Shown here: in pieces, positions 1-6,326 of the stretch
How positions within the stretch are numbered: position 1 is the stretch's first letter
Layout: each line of letters begins with the position of its first letter
The notes under the pieces: model-generated
Seen by the model: only the letters and a program-made list of their open reading frames with translations
Told to the model about the DNA's origin: nothing
Database searches by the model: none
Assembly: GCA_020438595.1 (NCBI GenBank)
Contig: JAGQUI010000026.1
Coordinates: forward strand, 1 to 13,516
DNA from: Propionibacteriaceae bacterium
GTDB lineage: Bacteria; Actinomycetota; Actinomycetes; Propionibacteriales; Propionibacteriaceae
Length of the DNA stretch: 13,516 bases
Direction of reading: 5' to 3'
Position numbers and translations under genes: made by a program

Positions 1-39
1 GTAAGCAAGTCCTGACGCCGGATAGGGGCGGGGGCCGGC

Positions 40-993
40 TCAGGTGCCCGGCACGCCGCCCTGCCAGCCGCCGCCCAGCGCCTTGGCCAGCGAGACGGCG
101 GCGGTGAAGCGCGCGAGGCGCGCCTGCACCAGGCTGTCCTGCGCCGAGAGCAGCGTGCGCTGCGTGTCCAGCAGCGTCAGCAGGTCGATGGCGCCGGCGC
201 GGTACTGCGTGGCCGCGATGTCGTAGGCCTGGCGTGCCTGGCGGGCGGACTCGATCAGCGCCGCCTCGCGCAGGGCCTGGCTCTCCTGGTCGACCAGGGC
301 GTCCTCGACCTCGCGGAAGGCGGTGAGGGCGGTCTGCTGGTAGCTGTAGACCAGCTCCTCGTAGCGCGCCTTGCTGGCCTCCAGGTCGGCGTCGCGCCGG
401 CCGCCGTCGAAGATCGGCGCCACCAGGGAGGCAGCCAGGCTGTAGAGCAGCGATTCCGGCCGGAACACCGCGTCCAGCATGGCCGAGGCGATGCCGCCCT
501 CGGCGGTCAGCGAGATCGAGGGCAGGAAGGCGGCGCGCGCCACGCCGATGTCGGCATTGGCGGCGACCAGGCTGGCCTCGGCGCTGCTGATGTCCGGGCG
601 CCGCCGCAGCAGGTCGGAGGGGATGCCCGGTTGGATGATCGGCAGGGTCAGGCCGTCCAGCGTGCCGCCGGGCTCGCCCAGGGCGCCGGTCGTGGTGCCG
701 GCCAGCAGCGCCAGGGCGTTCACCGCCTGGCGGCGCTGACCCTCCAGGTCCGGGATGCCGGCCGAGATCGAGGCCACCTGCTGGCGCTGCTGCGCCACTT
801 CCAGGCCGGAGACGGCACCGGCCGCTGCCTGCACCTCGATCAGGCCCAGGGTGTTGCGGGCGATGGCCAGGTTCTCCTGCGCCACCTTCAGCCGCTCGCC
901 CAGCGCGAGATAGGTGAGATAGGTCGAGGCCACGTCGCCCTGCAGCACCAGGTCGAGGTTCGCGTCCCCGGCCACCAGCACCCGCGCGCTCAT
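40..993 (-). CDS. Chimeric ORF: PfkB kinase N-terminus fused to C-terminal part of a TolC/NodT-type outer-membrane efflux channel
   Basis: This 317-residue frame is a composite. Residues 1 to about 15-21 (MSARVLVAGDANLDLVL...) are a PfkB sugar-kinase start. From about VASTYLTYLALGERL onward the protein is the C-terminal ~297 residues of an RND-efflux outer-membrane factor. Family hallmarks seen are LLRRRPDISSAEA, NADIGVARAAFLPSISLT, FDGGRR, AFREVEDAL, YRAGAIDLLTLLDTQRTLL and the terminal KALGGGW. Such channels normally have about 460-490 residues, form outer-membrane trimers and partner with a periplasmic adaptor and an RND pump. Here the signal peptide, lipobox and first ~170 residues are missing. 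No adaptor or pump gene is nearby, and the flanking genes are actinobacterial, a group that mostly lacks this family. An assembly or cloning chimera is the best explanation; a real in-frame fusion is unlikely. The true reading frame starts at 993, not further upstream where the frame only shadows the permease. Confidence 0.85.
   Translation of the reverse strand: MSARVLVAGDANLDLVLQGDVASTYLTYLALGERLKVAQENLAIARNTLGLIEVQAAAGAVSGLEVAQQRQQVASISAGIPDLEGQRRQAVNALALLAGTTTGALGEPGGTLDGLTLPIIQPGIPSDLLRRRPDISSAEASLVAANADIGVARAAFLPSISLTAEGGIASAMLDAVFRPESLLYSLAASLVAPIFDGGRRDADLEASKARYEELVYSYQQTALTAFREVEDALVDQESQALREAALIESARQARQAYDIAATQYRAGAIDLLTLLDTQRTLLSAQDSLVQARLARFTAAVSLAKALGGGWQGGVPGT
928..960. other. 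Probable chimera junction between actinobacterial and proteobacterial DNA
   Basis: Reading on the minus strand, bases above about 950 encode the PfkB start and bases below about 930 encode the outer-membrane channel. The stretch between, coding LVLQGDVAS, could belong to either protein: PfkB proteins often read LVLRGDV here, and efflux channels often have a (D/A)DVAS-YL stretch. A shared short word at this point is what a k-mer assembler would need to join two genomes. The exact breakpoint cannot be fixed from the sequence alone. Confidence 0.7.
940..993 (-). pseudogene. N-terminal fragment of a PfkB/ribokinase-family sugar kinase, cut by the junction
   Basis: The start ATG overlaps the TGA of the preceding permease (ATGA), so this is the authentic last visible gene of the sugar operon. 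Its first residues, MSARVLVAGDANLDLVL, match the usual PfkB N-terminal strand (VLVxGDxNxDLVL, substrate-binding Asp). After about 15-21 residues the homology switches abruptly to an outer-membrane efflux protein, so the ATP-binding and catalytic C-terminal motifs (the GAGD region) are absent. In a locus with an SIS isomerase and a class II bisphosphate aldolase, a PfkB kinase would be expected to phosphorylate a ketose 6-phosphate at C1. With only a few diagnostic residues visible, the family call rests on the N-terminal motif and on context. The right-hand limit is approximate. Confidence 0.6.
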
Positions 994-1850
994 CCCTTCA
1001 GCCCCGACATCGTCATCGTCGCGATGAAGTGCTTCTGCGCGAACAGGAAGAACAGGATCAGCGGCAGTGTGGCCACGACATTGCCGGCCATGAGCAGGGA
1101 CCACTGGGTGCGCCGGGTGCCCTGGAAGTTGGCGATGCCGAGCTGGATCGTGAACAGGTCCTCGTTGTTGATCGCGATCAGCGGCCAGATCAGGTCGTTC
1201 CAGGCCCCGAGCAGCGTGAAGATCGCCAGGGTGGCCAGCGCGGGTCGCGCCAGCGGCAGCACCACCCGCAGGAAGGTCTGCCAGCGGTTGCAGCCGTCGA
1301 GGGCCGCGGCCTCCTCGAGCTCGACCGGGATCGAGAGGAAGAACTGGCGCATCAGGAAGATGCCGAACGCCGAGGCGAGCCACGGGACGAACGCGGCGGC
1401 GAGGGTGTCGATCAGGTGCAGCTTCGAGAACATGATGTAGGTCGGGATCATCAGCAGCTGGATCGGGATCATGATCGTCGCCACCACGGCGAAGAACCCG
1501 AAGTTCCGGCCGCGGAAGTGAAGCCTGGCGAAGCCGTACCCCGCCAGCGAGCAGAGCACGATCTGGGACCCGATCGCGACCACCGACACGAGGGTGCTGT
1601 TCACCAGCCAGCGCACCACCTGGGTGTCGCCGAACAGGCCCGCGAAGCCGTCCAGGGTGAGCCGGGAGGGGAAGAACGGCGGCGGGAACCGGATCAGCTC
1701 CTCGGCCGGCGACAGCGAGGCCAGCACCATCTGCAGGAACGGGGTCAGGAAGACCAGGGCGATCGGCGCCAGCACGAAGTGCCAGGGGTTGATCCTTCGG
1801 CGGCGCCGCCGCTGCGGCGCCTCCGTCCGGTCCAGCTCAGCGGTCGTCAT
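990..1850 (-). CDS. Carbohydrate ABC transporter permease (MalG/MsmG-type)
   Basis: This 286-residue inner-membrane protein is the second permease of a CUT1-type sugar importer. Hydrophobic spans occur at about residues 25-47, 83-106, 118-140, 151-168, 203-224 and 252-272. The ABC-ATPase docking (EAA) loop lies at about 180-200, EAAALDGCNRWQTFLRVVLP, with the conserved Gly. The C-terminus ATMTMSGLKG is typical of MalG-like proteins (family signature V..G...GAVKG/SGLKG). The N-terminus is Arg-rich (residues 14-19). The start at 1850 has TGGAGG seven bases upstream. Its ATG shares one base with the stop of permease 1 (TGATG), and its own TGA overlaps the kinase start (ATGA). A longer frame reading further upstream is only a shadow of permease 1. 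Confidence 0.95.
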   Translation of the reverse strand: MTTAELDRTEAPQRRRRRRINPWHFVLAPIALVFLTPFLQMVLASLSPAEELIRFPPPFFPSRLTLDGFAGLFGDTQVVRWLVNSTLVSVVAIGSQIVLCSLAGYGFARLHFRGRNFGFFAVVATIMIPIQLLMIPTYIMFSKLHLIDTLAAAFVPWLASAFGIFLMRQFFLSIPVELEEAAALDGCNRWQTFLRVVLPLARPALATLAIFTLLGAWNDLIWPLIAINNEDLFTIQLGIANFQGTRRTQWSLLMAGNVVATLPLILFFLFAQKHFIATMTMSGLKG

Positions 1851-2830
1851 CAGAACGCCTCCAGGTTCTTCCGGCGGGCATAGACCACCATGCCCACGGT
1901 GATCGCCAGGGTGACGAAGAACAGCACGTAGGCCGCGGCCGAGCCGTAGCCGAACTCCAGGCCCTTGAACGCCTTCTCCCAGAGGAAGTAGACGATCGTC
2001 TTGGTCGCGTCCAGTGGCCCGCCACGGGTGGTCGTGTAGACGAGGTCGAACAGCTGGATCGCACCGATCACCTGCCAGATGGTCACGAACACCGTGACCG
2101 GGGCGAGTTCGGGCCAGACCACCCGCCAGAACGTCTGCCAGGGGTTGGCGCCGTCGACCTTCGCCGCCTCGATCAACTCGTTGGGGATGTCCTGCAGGGC
2201 GGCCAGGTAGATCACGGTCGTGAAGGCGGCTTGCCCCCACAGGGACATGACCGCGATCACGAGCATCGCCTGGCCGGGATCCTCCAGCCAGCCCTGGGCC
2301 GGGATGCCGAACACCCGCAGCACGTTGTTGACCAGCCCGTACTGGGGGCTGAACAGGTAGGTGGACAGGATGCCCGTGGCCGCGGCGGACGCGACGAACG
2401 GGATGAAGATCGCCGTCCGGTAGAAGCCGATGAACCGGATCTGGCGGTTCAGCGCGACGGCGAGGAACAGCCCCGAGAGCACCGACGCAGGGACGAACAG
2501 CAGCACGAACAGGCCGGTCTGGGTGACGGCCTGGGCGAATTCGGCGTCCGTGACCAGGCGGGTGTAGTTGTTCAGCCCGAGGAACTTCGGCTGCGAGAAA
2601 CCGTTCCACTTCTGCAGCGAGAGCAGGAACGCCCACCCCGCCGGGAAGATCGACAGGCCGAGCACCAGGATCATGCCGGGTCCGATGAACGACCAGCCGG
2701 CCAGCCCGTTACGGAACCCGCGGCGGCGTCGGGCCGCCCGGCGCCGGCGCCGGTACTCGTCCTCCGATTCGACGGGTGCCGTGGCCCGCACCGCACCGAC
2801 CGGCCTGGCCTGGTGGGAAGTCGTCGTCAT
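1850..2830 (-). CDS. Carbohydrate ABC transporter permease (MalF/UgpA-type)
   Basis: This 326-residue inner-membrane permease pairs with the downstream MalG-type protein to form the translocation pore for an extracellular sugar. The N-terminal cytoplasmic tail is strongly basic (RRRRRAARRRR at about 27-37). Membrane spans follow at about 45-70, 102-126, 138-160, 187-210, 245-263 and 297-317. The EAA loop, EAAKVDGANPWQTFWRVVWP, is at 221-240. TTTRGGPLDATKT near 266-278 is a conserved MalF-type loop. ATG at 2830 is preferred over GTG at 2836 because GGAG lies eight bases before the ATG and only two before the GTG. Forty bases separate it from the SIS gene; its stop overlaps the next permease by one base. 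No ATP-binding subunit is encoded nearby. Confidence 0.95.
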   Translation of the reverse strand: MTTTSHQARPVGAVRATAPVESEDEYRRRRRAARRRRGFRNGLAGWSFIGPGMILVLGLSIFPAGWAFLLSLQKWNGFSQPKFLGLNNYTRLVTDAEFAQAVTQTGLFVLLFVPASVLSGLFLAVALNRQIRFIGFYRTAIFIPFVASAAATGILSTYLFSPQYGLVNNVLRVFGIPAQGWLEDPGQAMLVIAVMSLWGQAAFTTVIYLAALQDIPNELIEAAKVDGANPWQTFWRVVWPELAPVTVFVTIWQVIGAIQLFDLVYTTTRGGPLDATKTIVYFLWEKAFKGLEFGYGSAAAYVLFFVTLAITVGMVVYARRKNLEAF

Positions 2831-2838
2831 CTGCACCG

Positions 2839-2842
2839 CTCC
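2839..2842 (-). promoter_or_regulatory. Ribosome binding site of permease 1
   Basis: GGAG on the minus strand, eight bases before ATG at 2830. It decides the start against an in-frame GTG two codons upstream. Confidence 0.65.
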
Positions 2843-2869
2843 GCTCTGCCCGCTCAGCGTACGACCTGC

Positions 2870-3757
2870 TCAGTTGAGGACGACGGCACGGGTCAGGTAC
2901 CGCGGCCGGTCCGGGTTCAGGCCGCGGACGGCGGCGACGCCGACCGCGAGCCGCTGGGCCAGCGCCAGTTCGATCAGCGGGTCGGGAGCGGCGCCGGACA
3001 CCACCGTCGCCCCCGTCGTCCGGGCCAGCTGGTCGGCGAGTTCGGGATCGGCCGCTCCGAGCATCCAGACCAGCGAGCCCGGGTGGGCGACGGCCATCGG
3101 CCCGTGCCGGTAGTCGAGCAGCGGGTAGGACTCGGCCCAGGCCTGGGCCGCCTCGCGGATCTTCAGCGCGGCCTCCATCGCCAGCCCGTTCGTCCAGCCG
3201 CGGCCCAGGTAGACGAAGTGGTCGTGGGCCCCCGGATCGGGCACCGGGTGCGGGGCCGCGAGCGCGACCTCCGCCAGTGCAGGGATCCCGGAGACGTCCT
3301 CGCCGAACGCGGCACGGGCGAGCAGGACGAAGGAGGTCGGGAACCGGGTCTGCACGACCGACTCCTCGTCCGCGAAGTCCAGCAGCAGGACGTCGTCGGC
3401 GAGCCGCGCGCACGGCGAGTCGGCGACCCCCGTGACCACGATCCGGCGGACGCCGGACGGGAGCCGTCGCAGGGCGTCCACCACTTCGGTGGTGTCCCCC
3501 GAACGGCTGATCCCGAGCACCGCGTCGTAGGCGCGCGGCGTCCGCGGCTCCGACGCGTACGCCCAGTCGGTGGCTCCCAGCCCTGCGTCCTCACGCAGCG
3601 TGGCGAAGGAACTGGCCACGAAGGCGGAGGTGCCGCACCCGATCGCCAGTACCCGCTCCCCCGGCCGCGCCAGCAGCGCCGTGGCCTGCGGCGTGAGGTC
3701 GAGAGCCCGGCGCCAGACCTGCGGCTGGCTGTCGATCTCCTGGGTGGTGATGCTCAT
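2870..3757 (-). CDS. SIS-domain sugar-phosphate isomerase/deaminase (AgaS/GlmS C-terminal-like)
   Basis: This 295-residue cytoplasmic protein has two SIS subdomains. The first carries IGCGTSAF at about 39-46 and the phosphate-binding SRSGDTTE at about 84-91. The second carries YLGRGWTNGLAMEAALKIRE near 173-192 and YRHGP at 206-210. The C-terminal NPDRPRYLTRAV is the tail typical of GlmS, AgaS and FrlB relatives. Family members isomerise or deaminate aldose or amino-sugar 6-phosphates, for example galactosamine-6-phosphate to tagatose-6-phosphate. It sits between the binding protein and the permeases, so its substrate is likely the imported sugar. The start is supported by AGGAG six bases upstream, and the gap to the binding-protein stop is 38 bases. 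Deaminase and plain isomerase activities cannot be told apart here; AgaS itself is longer, about 384 residues. Confidence 0.85.
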   Translation of the reverse strand: MSITTQEIDSQPQVWRRALDLTPQATALLARPGERVLAIGCGTSAFVASSFATLREDAGLGATDWAYASEPRTPRAYDAVLGISRSGDTTEVVDALRRLPSGVRRIVVTGVADSPCARLADDVLLLDFADEESVVQTRFPTSFVLLARAAFGEDVSGIPALAEVALAAPHPVPDPGAHDHFVYLGRGWTNGLAMEAALKIREAAQAWAESYPLLDYRHGPMAVAHPGSLVWMLGAADPELADQLARTTGATVVSGAAPDPLIELALAQRLAVGVAAVRGLNPDRPRYLTRAVVLN

Positions 3758-3795
3758 CGTCTGCTCCTGTGTCGTTGGTTGGGGTCCGCCGGCGG

Positions 3796-5112
3796 CTACT
3801 GGTCGGCCAGCGCCTGGTCCGCCTTGGCCGCGGCCTGCTGCAGCGCCTCGGTGGGGGTGCCCTTGCCCTGCAGCACCTGCGAGATCGCGGAGCCGATCGC
3901 CTCGGACAGCCCGACGTAGCCCTGGACGGTCGGTCGCGCCTGCACGGCGTTCGCGCTGTTGGCGGCCATCACGTCCAGCCCCGGCAATTCCTTCACCTGG
4001 GCCTTGAACTCAGGGGTGTCCATCTCGCTGGTACGCAGCGGCAGGTTGCCGTAGGCGACGTTCCAGCGCAGGTCCTGCTCCGGCGCGGTCAGCCACTTCA
4101 GGAACTCGACCGACCAGTAGTTCTGGTTGGCGTCCCCGGAGTCGGGCAGGGCCCAGATGTCCGGGCCGGACACCGTCTGGTGGTCGCCGTTCGTGCCGGG
4201 CAGGATCGTCACGCCGTACTTCGTCCCCGCGGTCTTCAGGTCGCTCAGCTGCCACGGCCCGGACGTCATCATCGCGATGCGGTCGGCGGCGAACAGCTGG
4301 GCGAACTTGGTGTCGGTCTGGTCGATGTAGACGCTCTTGTCGTCCACGGCCATCGCCCGCAGGAACTCCAGCGCCGCATCGCCCTCGGGCGAGGCGAAGG
4401 CCGACTTCGACTGGTCGTCGGTGAGGATCTTGCCGCCGTTCTGCCACAGGTGCGGCCAGAACTGCCAGGTGGTCTCCTCCGAGCCGGACACCGAGTACTC
4501 GTAGCCGTAGATCTGCTTGCCCGGATCGGTCAGCTGCTTCGCCGCGGTGCGGAAGTCGTCCCAGGTCCACTGGTCGGTCGGGTAGGCGAGGCCGGCGTTG
4601 TCGAAGACCGTCTTGTTGTAGATCAGTGAGATGTTGTCGACCAGCGCCGGGAAGCCGATCGTCGCCTTCCCGGTCGGCTGGACGGTGGCTCGCGCCGCCT
4701 GGGAGAACTCGTCCCAGCCGACCGACGGGTCCTTCACCTGCTCGGTGATGTCCTGCATCTTGCCGGAGGACTCCAGCTCGCTCGCCCACGAGCCGAACGC
4801 GTAGGAGATGTTGGGGTAGGTGCCCGAGGCGAACCCCGCGGACAGCTTCTGCAGGAGCTCCTCGGTCGAGGATGCCCCGGATGACGTCTTGATCGTCACG
4901 TTCGGGTGCAGCGTCGTGAACTCGGCGGCGAGGTCCTCCAGCAGCTTCTCCGCCGCGTCCGACTGGCCGGTCCACCAGGTCAGGGTCACCGGGGCGTTCG
5001 GGTCCACGGAGGCGGATGTGGCCGGGCCCTCGGTGGACGTGCAGGCAGACAGCGCGATCATCGAGACCGCGACGGCGGCGGCGCCAGCGGCTCGCAGCAG
5101 GCGATGGCTCAT
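3796..5112 (-). CDS. Extracellular sugar-binding lipoprotein of an ABC importer
   Basis: This 438-residue solute-binding protein (family 1, MalE/UgpB-like) captures the sugar outside the membrane and delivers it to the permeases. Residues 1-24 are a lipoprotein signal: a basic start, a hydrophobic core and the lipobox LSAC with Cys24 as the lipidation site, followed by a Ser/Thr/Pro-rich linker. The mature protein begins VTLTWWTGQSDAAEKLLEDL. Typical features are the FPALVDNISLIYNKTVFDNAGL segment (split here as FPALVDNIS at about 165 and LIYNKTVF just after), MMTSGPWQL near 290 and many aromatic residues that could stack on a sugar. The start at 5112 has GGAGAGGA six bases upstream, so upstream in-frame starts are unlikely. 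It is the first gene of the operon, directly downstream of the 25-bp palindrome. The ligand is not readable from the sequence. Confidence 0.95.
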   Translation of the reverse strand: MSHRLLRAAGAAAVAVSMIALSACTSTEGPATSASVDPNAPVTLTWWTGQSDAAEKLLEDLAAEFTTLHPNVTIKTSSGASSTEELLQKLSAGFASGTYPNISYAFGSWASELESSGKMQDITEQVKDPSVGWDEFSQAARATVQPTGKATIGFPALVDNISLIYNKTVFDNAGLAYPTDQWTWDDFRTAAKQLTDPGKQIYGYEYSVSGSEETTWQFWPHLWQNGGKILTDDQSKSAFASPEGDAALEFLRAMAVDDKSVYIDQTDTKFAQLFAADRIAMMTSGPWQLSDLKTAGTKYGVTILPGTNGDHQTVSGPDIWALPDSGDANQNYWSVEFLKWLTAPEQDLRWNVAYGNLPLRTSEMDTPEFKAQVKELPGLDVMAANSANAVQARPTVQGYVGLSEAIGSAISQVLQGKGTPTEALQQAAAKADQALADQ

Positions 5113-5257
5113 GGGTGGTCCTCTCCAGCGACAGCGTTTCTTCATCTTGGGCACTGACTGAGCGATCACGCAATCAACTGCGCAATTTGCTCAGTTGAGC
5201 TGAGCGATACCGGGCGGAGTCGTGCAATTCGCCGGGCCACGGCAGGACGATGCTGCC
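5113..5257. promoter_or_regulatory. Divergent regulatory region between binding-protein operon and amidohydrolase
   Basis: This 145-base gap must hold the promoters for the leftward importer operon and the rightward amidohydrolase. It is visibly less GC-rich around 5165-5200. It contains a 25-bp dyad (5174-5198), a 9-base direct repeat CTGAGCGAT at 5158-5166 and 5200-5208, and CGCAAT repeated at 5169 and 5181. I could not assign -35 and -10 boxes with confidence. Confidence 0.6.
5174..5198. promoter_or_regulatory. 25-bp near-perfect palindrome, candidate operator
   Basis: The dyad is centred on base 5186. Eleven of twelve base pairs match; only 5181/5191 fails. The arms are TCAACTG and CAGTTGA, and the core is GCAATTTGC. 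Its place in a divergent intergenic region next to a DeoR-regulated sugar locus makes it a strong operator candidate. It would control the importer operon, the amidohydrolase, or both. Which protein binds is inference; the DeoR regulator at 8561 is the obvious candidate. Confidence 0.7.
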
Positions 5258-6316
5258 ATGTTCGCCATCGAGGACGTCCGCCTGCGCGACTGGAAGCCGC
5301 GCGCCCAGCTGCGGACAACCCGCACCGAGGTACCGCTCCCCGCCGTCGGCTGCATCGACGCGCACAACCACCTGGGTCGCTGGCTCAGCGACGACGGCGA
5401 CTGGATCGTTCCGGACGTGGACGGGCTCCTCGCGACGATGGACGCCCGCCACGTCGAGACGATCGTGAACCTCGACGGCATGGCCGGTGCCGAGCTCGAG
5501 GCGAACCTCGACCGGCTCGACCGGGCTCATCCCGGGCGGTTCCTGACCTTCTGCCAGCTGGACTGGGCGATGCTCGCCGAACCCGACGGCGTCCGTGGCC
5601 TGCTCGACCAACTGGAGGACTCCCGACGTCGGGGCGCCCGCGGGGTGAAGGTCTGGAAGAACCTCGGACTCACCTACCGCGACGGGACCGGCGCGCTGGT
5701 CTCCCCCGACGACCCCCGGGTGGTCGAGGTGCTCGGGCGTGCCGGAGAACTCGACCTCCCGGTCCTGATCCACACCGCCGACCCGATCGCGTTCTTCGAA
5801 CCGCTCGACGAGTACAACGAACGCCTCGACGAACTGGCCGTCGAGCCGGACTGGTGGTTCGGCGACCGGGACCGCCATCCCACCTTCGACGCCCTGCTCG
5901 ACGCGCACGCGCGGCTGGTGCTCGCGTGCCCGAGGACCACGTTCGTCGGCGCCCACTTCGGGTGCTGCGCGGAGGACCTCGAGCGGGTCGGGCGGCTGCT
6001 GGACGCCGCCCCCAACTACCACGTCGACATCGCCGGCCGGATGGCCGAACTGGGCCGCCAGCCCCGGCACGCCGCGGCGTTCATCACCCGCTACGCCGAC
6101 CGGGTGCTCTTCGGCACGGACATCTACCCGGTCACCGACGAGCAGTACCGCCTGCACTACCGCTTCCTGGAGTCCGCCGACGAGGGCTTCGACTACGCCC
6201 CCGACGCGGACATCCCGCCACAGGGTCGCTGGACGGTCTCCGGACTCGCACTCTCGCCCGAGGTGCTCGCGAAGGTCTACGCCGGCAACGCCCGGCGGGT
6301 GCTCGGGCTGGGCTGA
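5258..6316 (+). CDS. Amidohydrolase family protein (metal-dependent TIM-barrel hydrolase, Amidohydro_2 type)
   Basis: This 352-residue protein of the amidohydrolase superfamily resembles the ACMSD/LigJ/lactonase side rather than NagA deacetylases. Metal-ligand candidates are His36 and His38 (DAHNHLG), His172 (LIHTAD), His233 (GAHFG) and Asp288 (FGTDIYP). Lys131 and Lys134 in GVKVWKNLG may take part in the site. The C-terminus KVYAGNARRVLGL is the usual end of this family. ATG at 5258 has AGGA ten bases upstream. The in-frame GTG at 5222 has GGAG only two bases upstream and is less likely. It is transcribed alone, divergently from the importer, and ends four bases from the aldolase stop. Its reaction is unknown; a sugar lactone, an acyl or amide bond, or a ring-opening step of the local pathway are possibilities. 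Confidence 0.85.
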   Translation: MFAIEDVRLRDWKPRAQLRTTRTEVPLPAVGCIDAHNHLGRWLSDDGDWIVPDVDGLLATMDARHVETIVNLDGMAGAELEANLDRLDRAHPGRFLTFCQLDWAMLAEPDGVRGLLDQLEDSRRRGARGVKVWKNLGLTYRDGTGALVSPDDPRVVEVLGRAGELDLPVLIHTADPIAFFEPLDEYNERLDELAVEPDWWFGDRDRHPTFDALLDAHARLVLACPRTTFVGAHFGCCAEDLERVGRLLDAAPNYHVDIAGRMAELGRQPRHAAAFITRYADRVLFGTDIYPVTDEQYRLHYRFLESADEGFDYAPDADIPPQGRWTVSGLALSPEVLAKVYAGNARRVLGLG

Positions 6317-6326
6317 CCGGTCAGCC
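6311..6326. terminator. Palindrome spanning two convergent stop codons, possible bidirectional terminator
   Basis: GGCTGACCGGTCAGCC is a perfect 16-base palindrome. It contains the TGA of the amidohydrolase (6314-6316) and, on the other strand, the TGA of the aldolase (6321-6323). As RNA it could form a six-pair stem with a CCGG loop from either direction. No U-rich tract follows, so termination is uncertain. Confidence 0.35.

Noticed and set aside
1..39. Possible terminator or gene start at the left edge
   Set aside because: Only 39 bases, GC-rich, no convincing stem with U-tract and no coding signal.
994..1383. Upstream extension of the chimeric left-hand frame into the permease
   Set aside because: Residues coded here are Arg/Pro/Ala-rich shadow sequence of permease 2; the real start is the ATG at 993 overlapping the permease stop.
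3785..3796. CCGCCGGCGG palindrome just after the binding-protein stop as a terminator
   Set aside because: Only ten bases with no loop room and no U-tract, in very GC-rich sequence, and the SIS gene follows in the same operon.
2231..3919. Long plus-strand open frame (562 codons) opposite the permease and SIS genes
   Set aside because: High-GC antisense shadow with Arg/Gly/Asp-rich low-complexity translation and no domain; the minus-strand genes explain the region.
5174..6157. Minus-strand 327-codon frame opposite the amidohydrolase
   Set aside because: Antisense shadow; the plus-strand frame has all metal-ligand motifs and a family C-terminus.
5258..6316. Reading the amidohydrolase as an N-acetylgalactosamine-6-phosphate deacetylase (AgaA/NagA)
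   Set aside because: The spacing and blocks (DAHNHLG, GVKVWKNLG, GAHFG, FGTDIYP) are of the Amidohydro_2 type; NagA-specific motifs were not seen.
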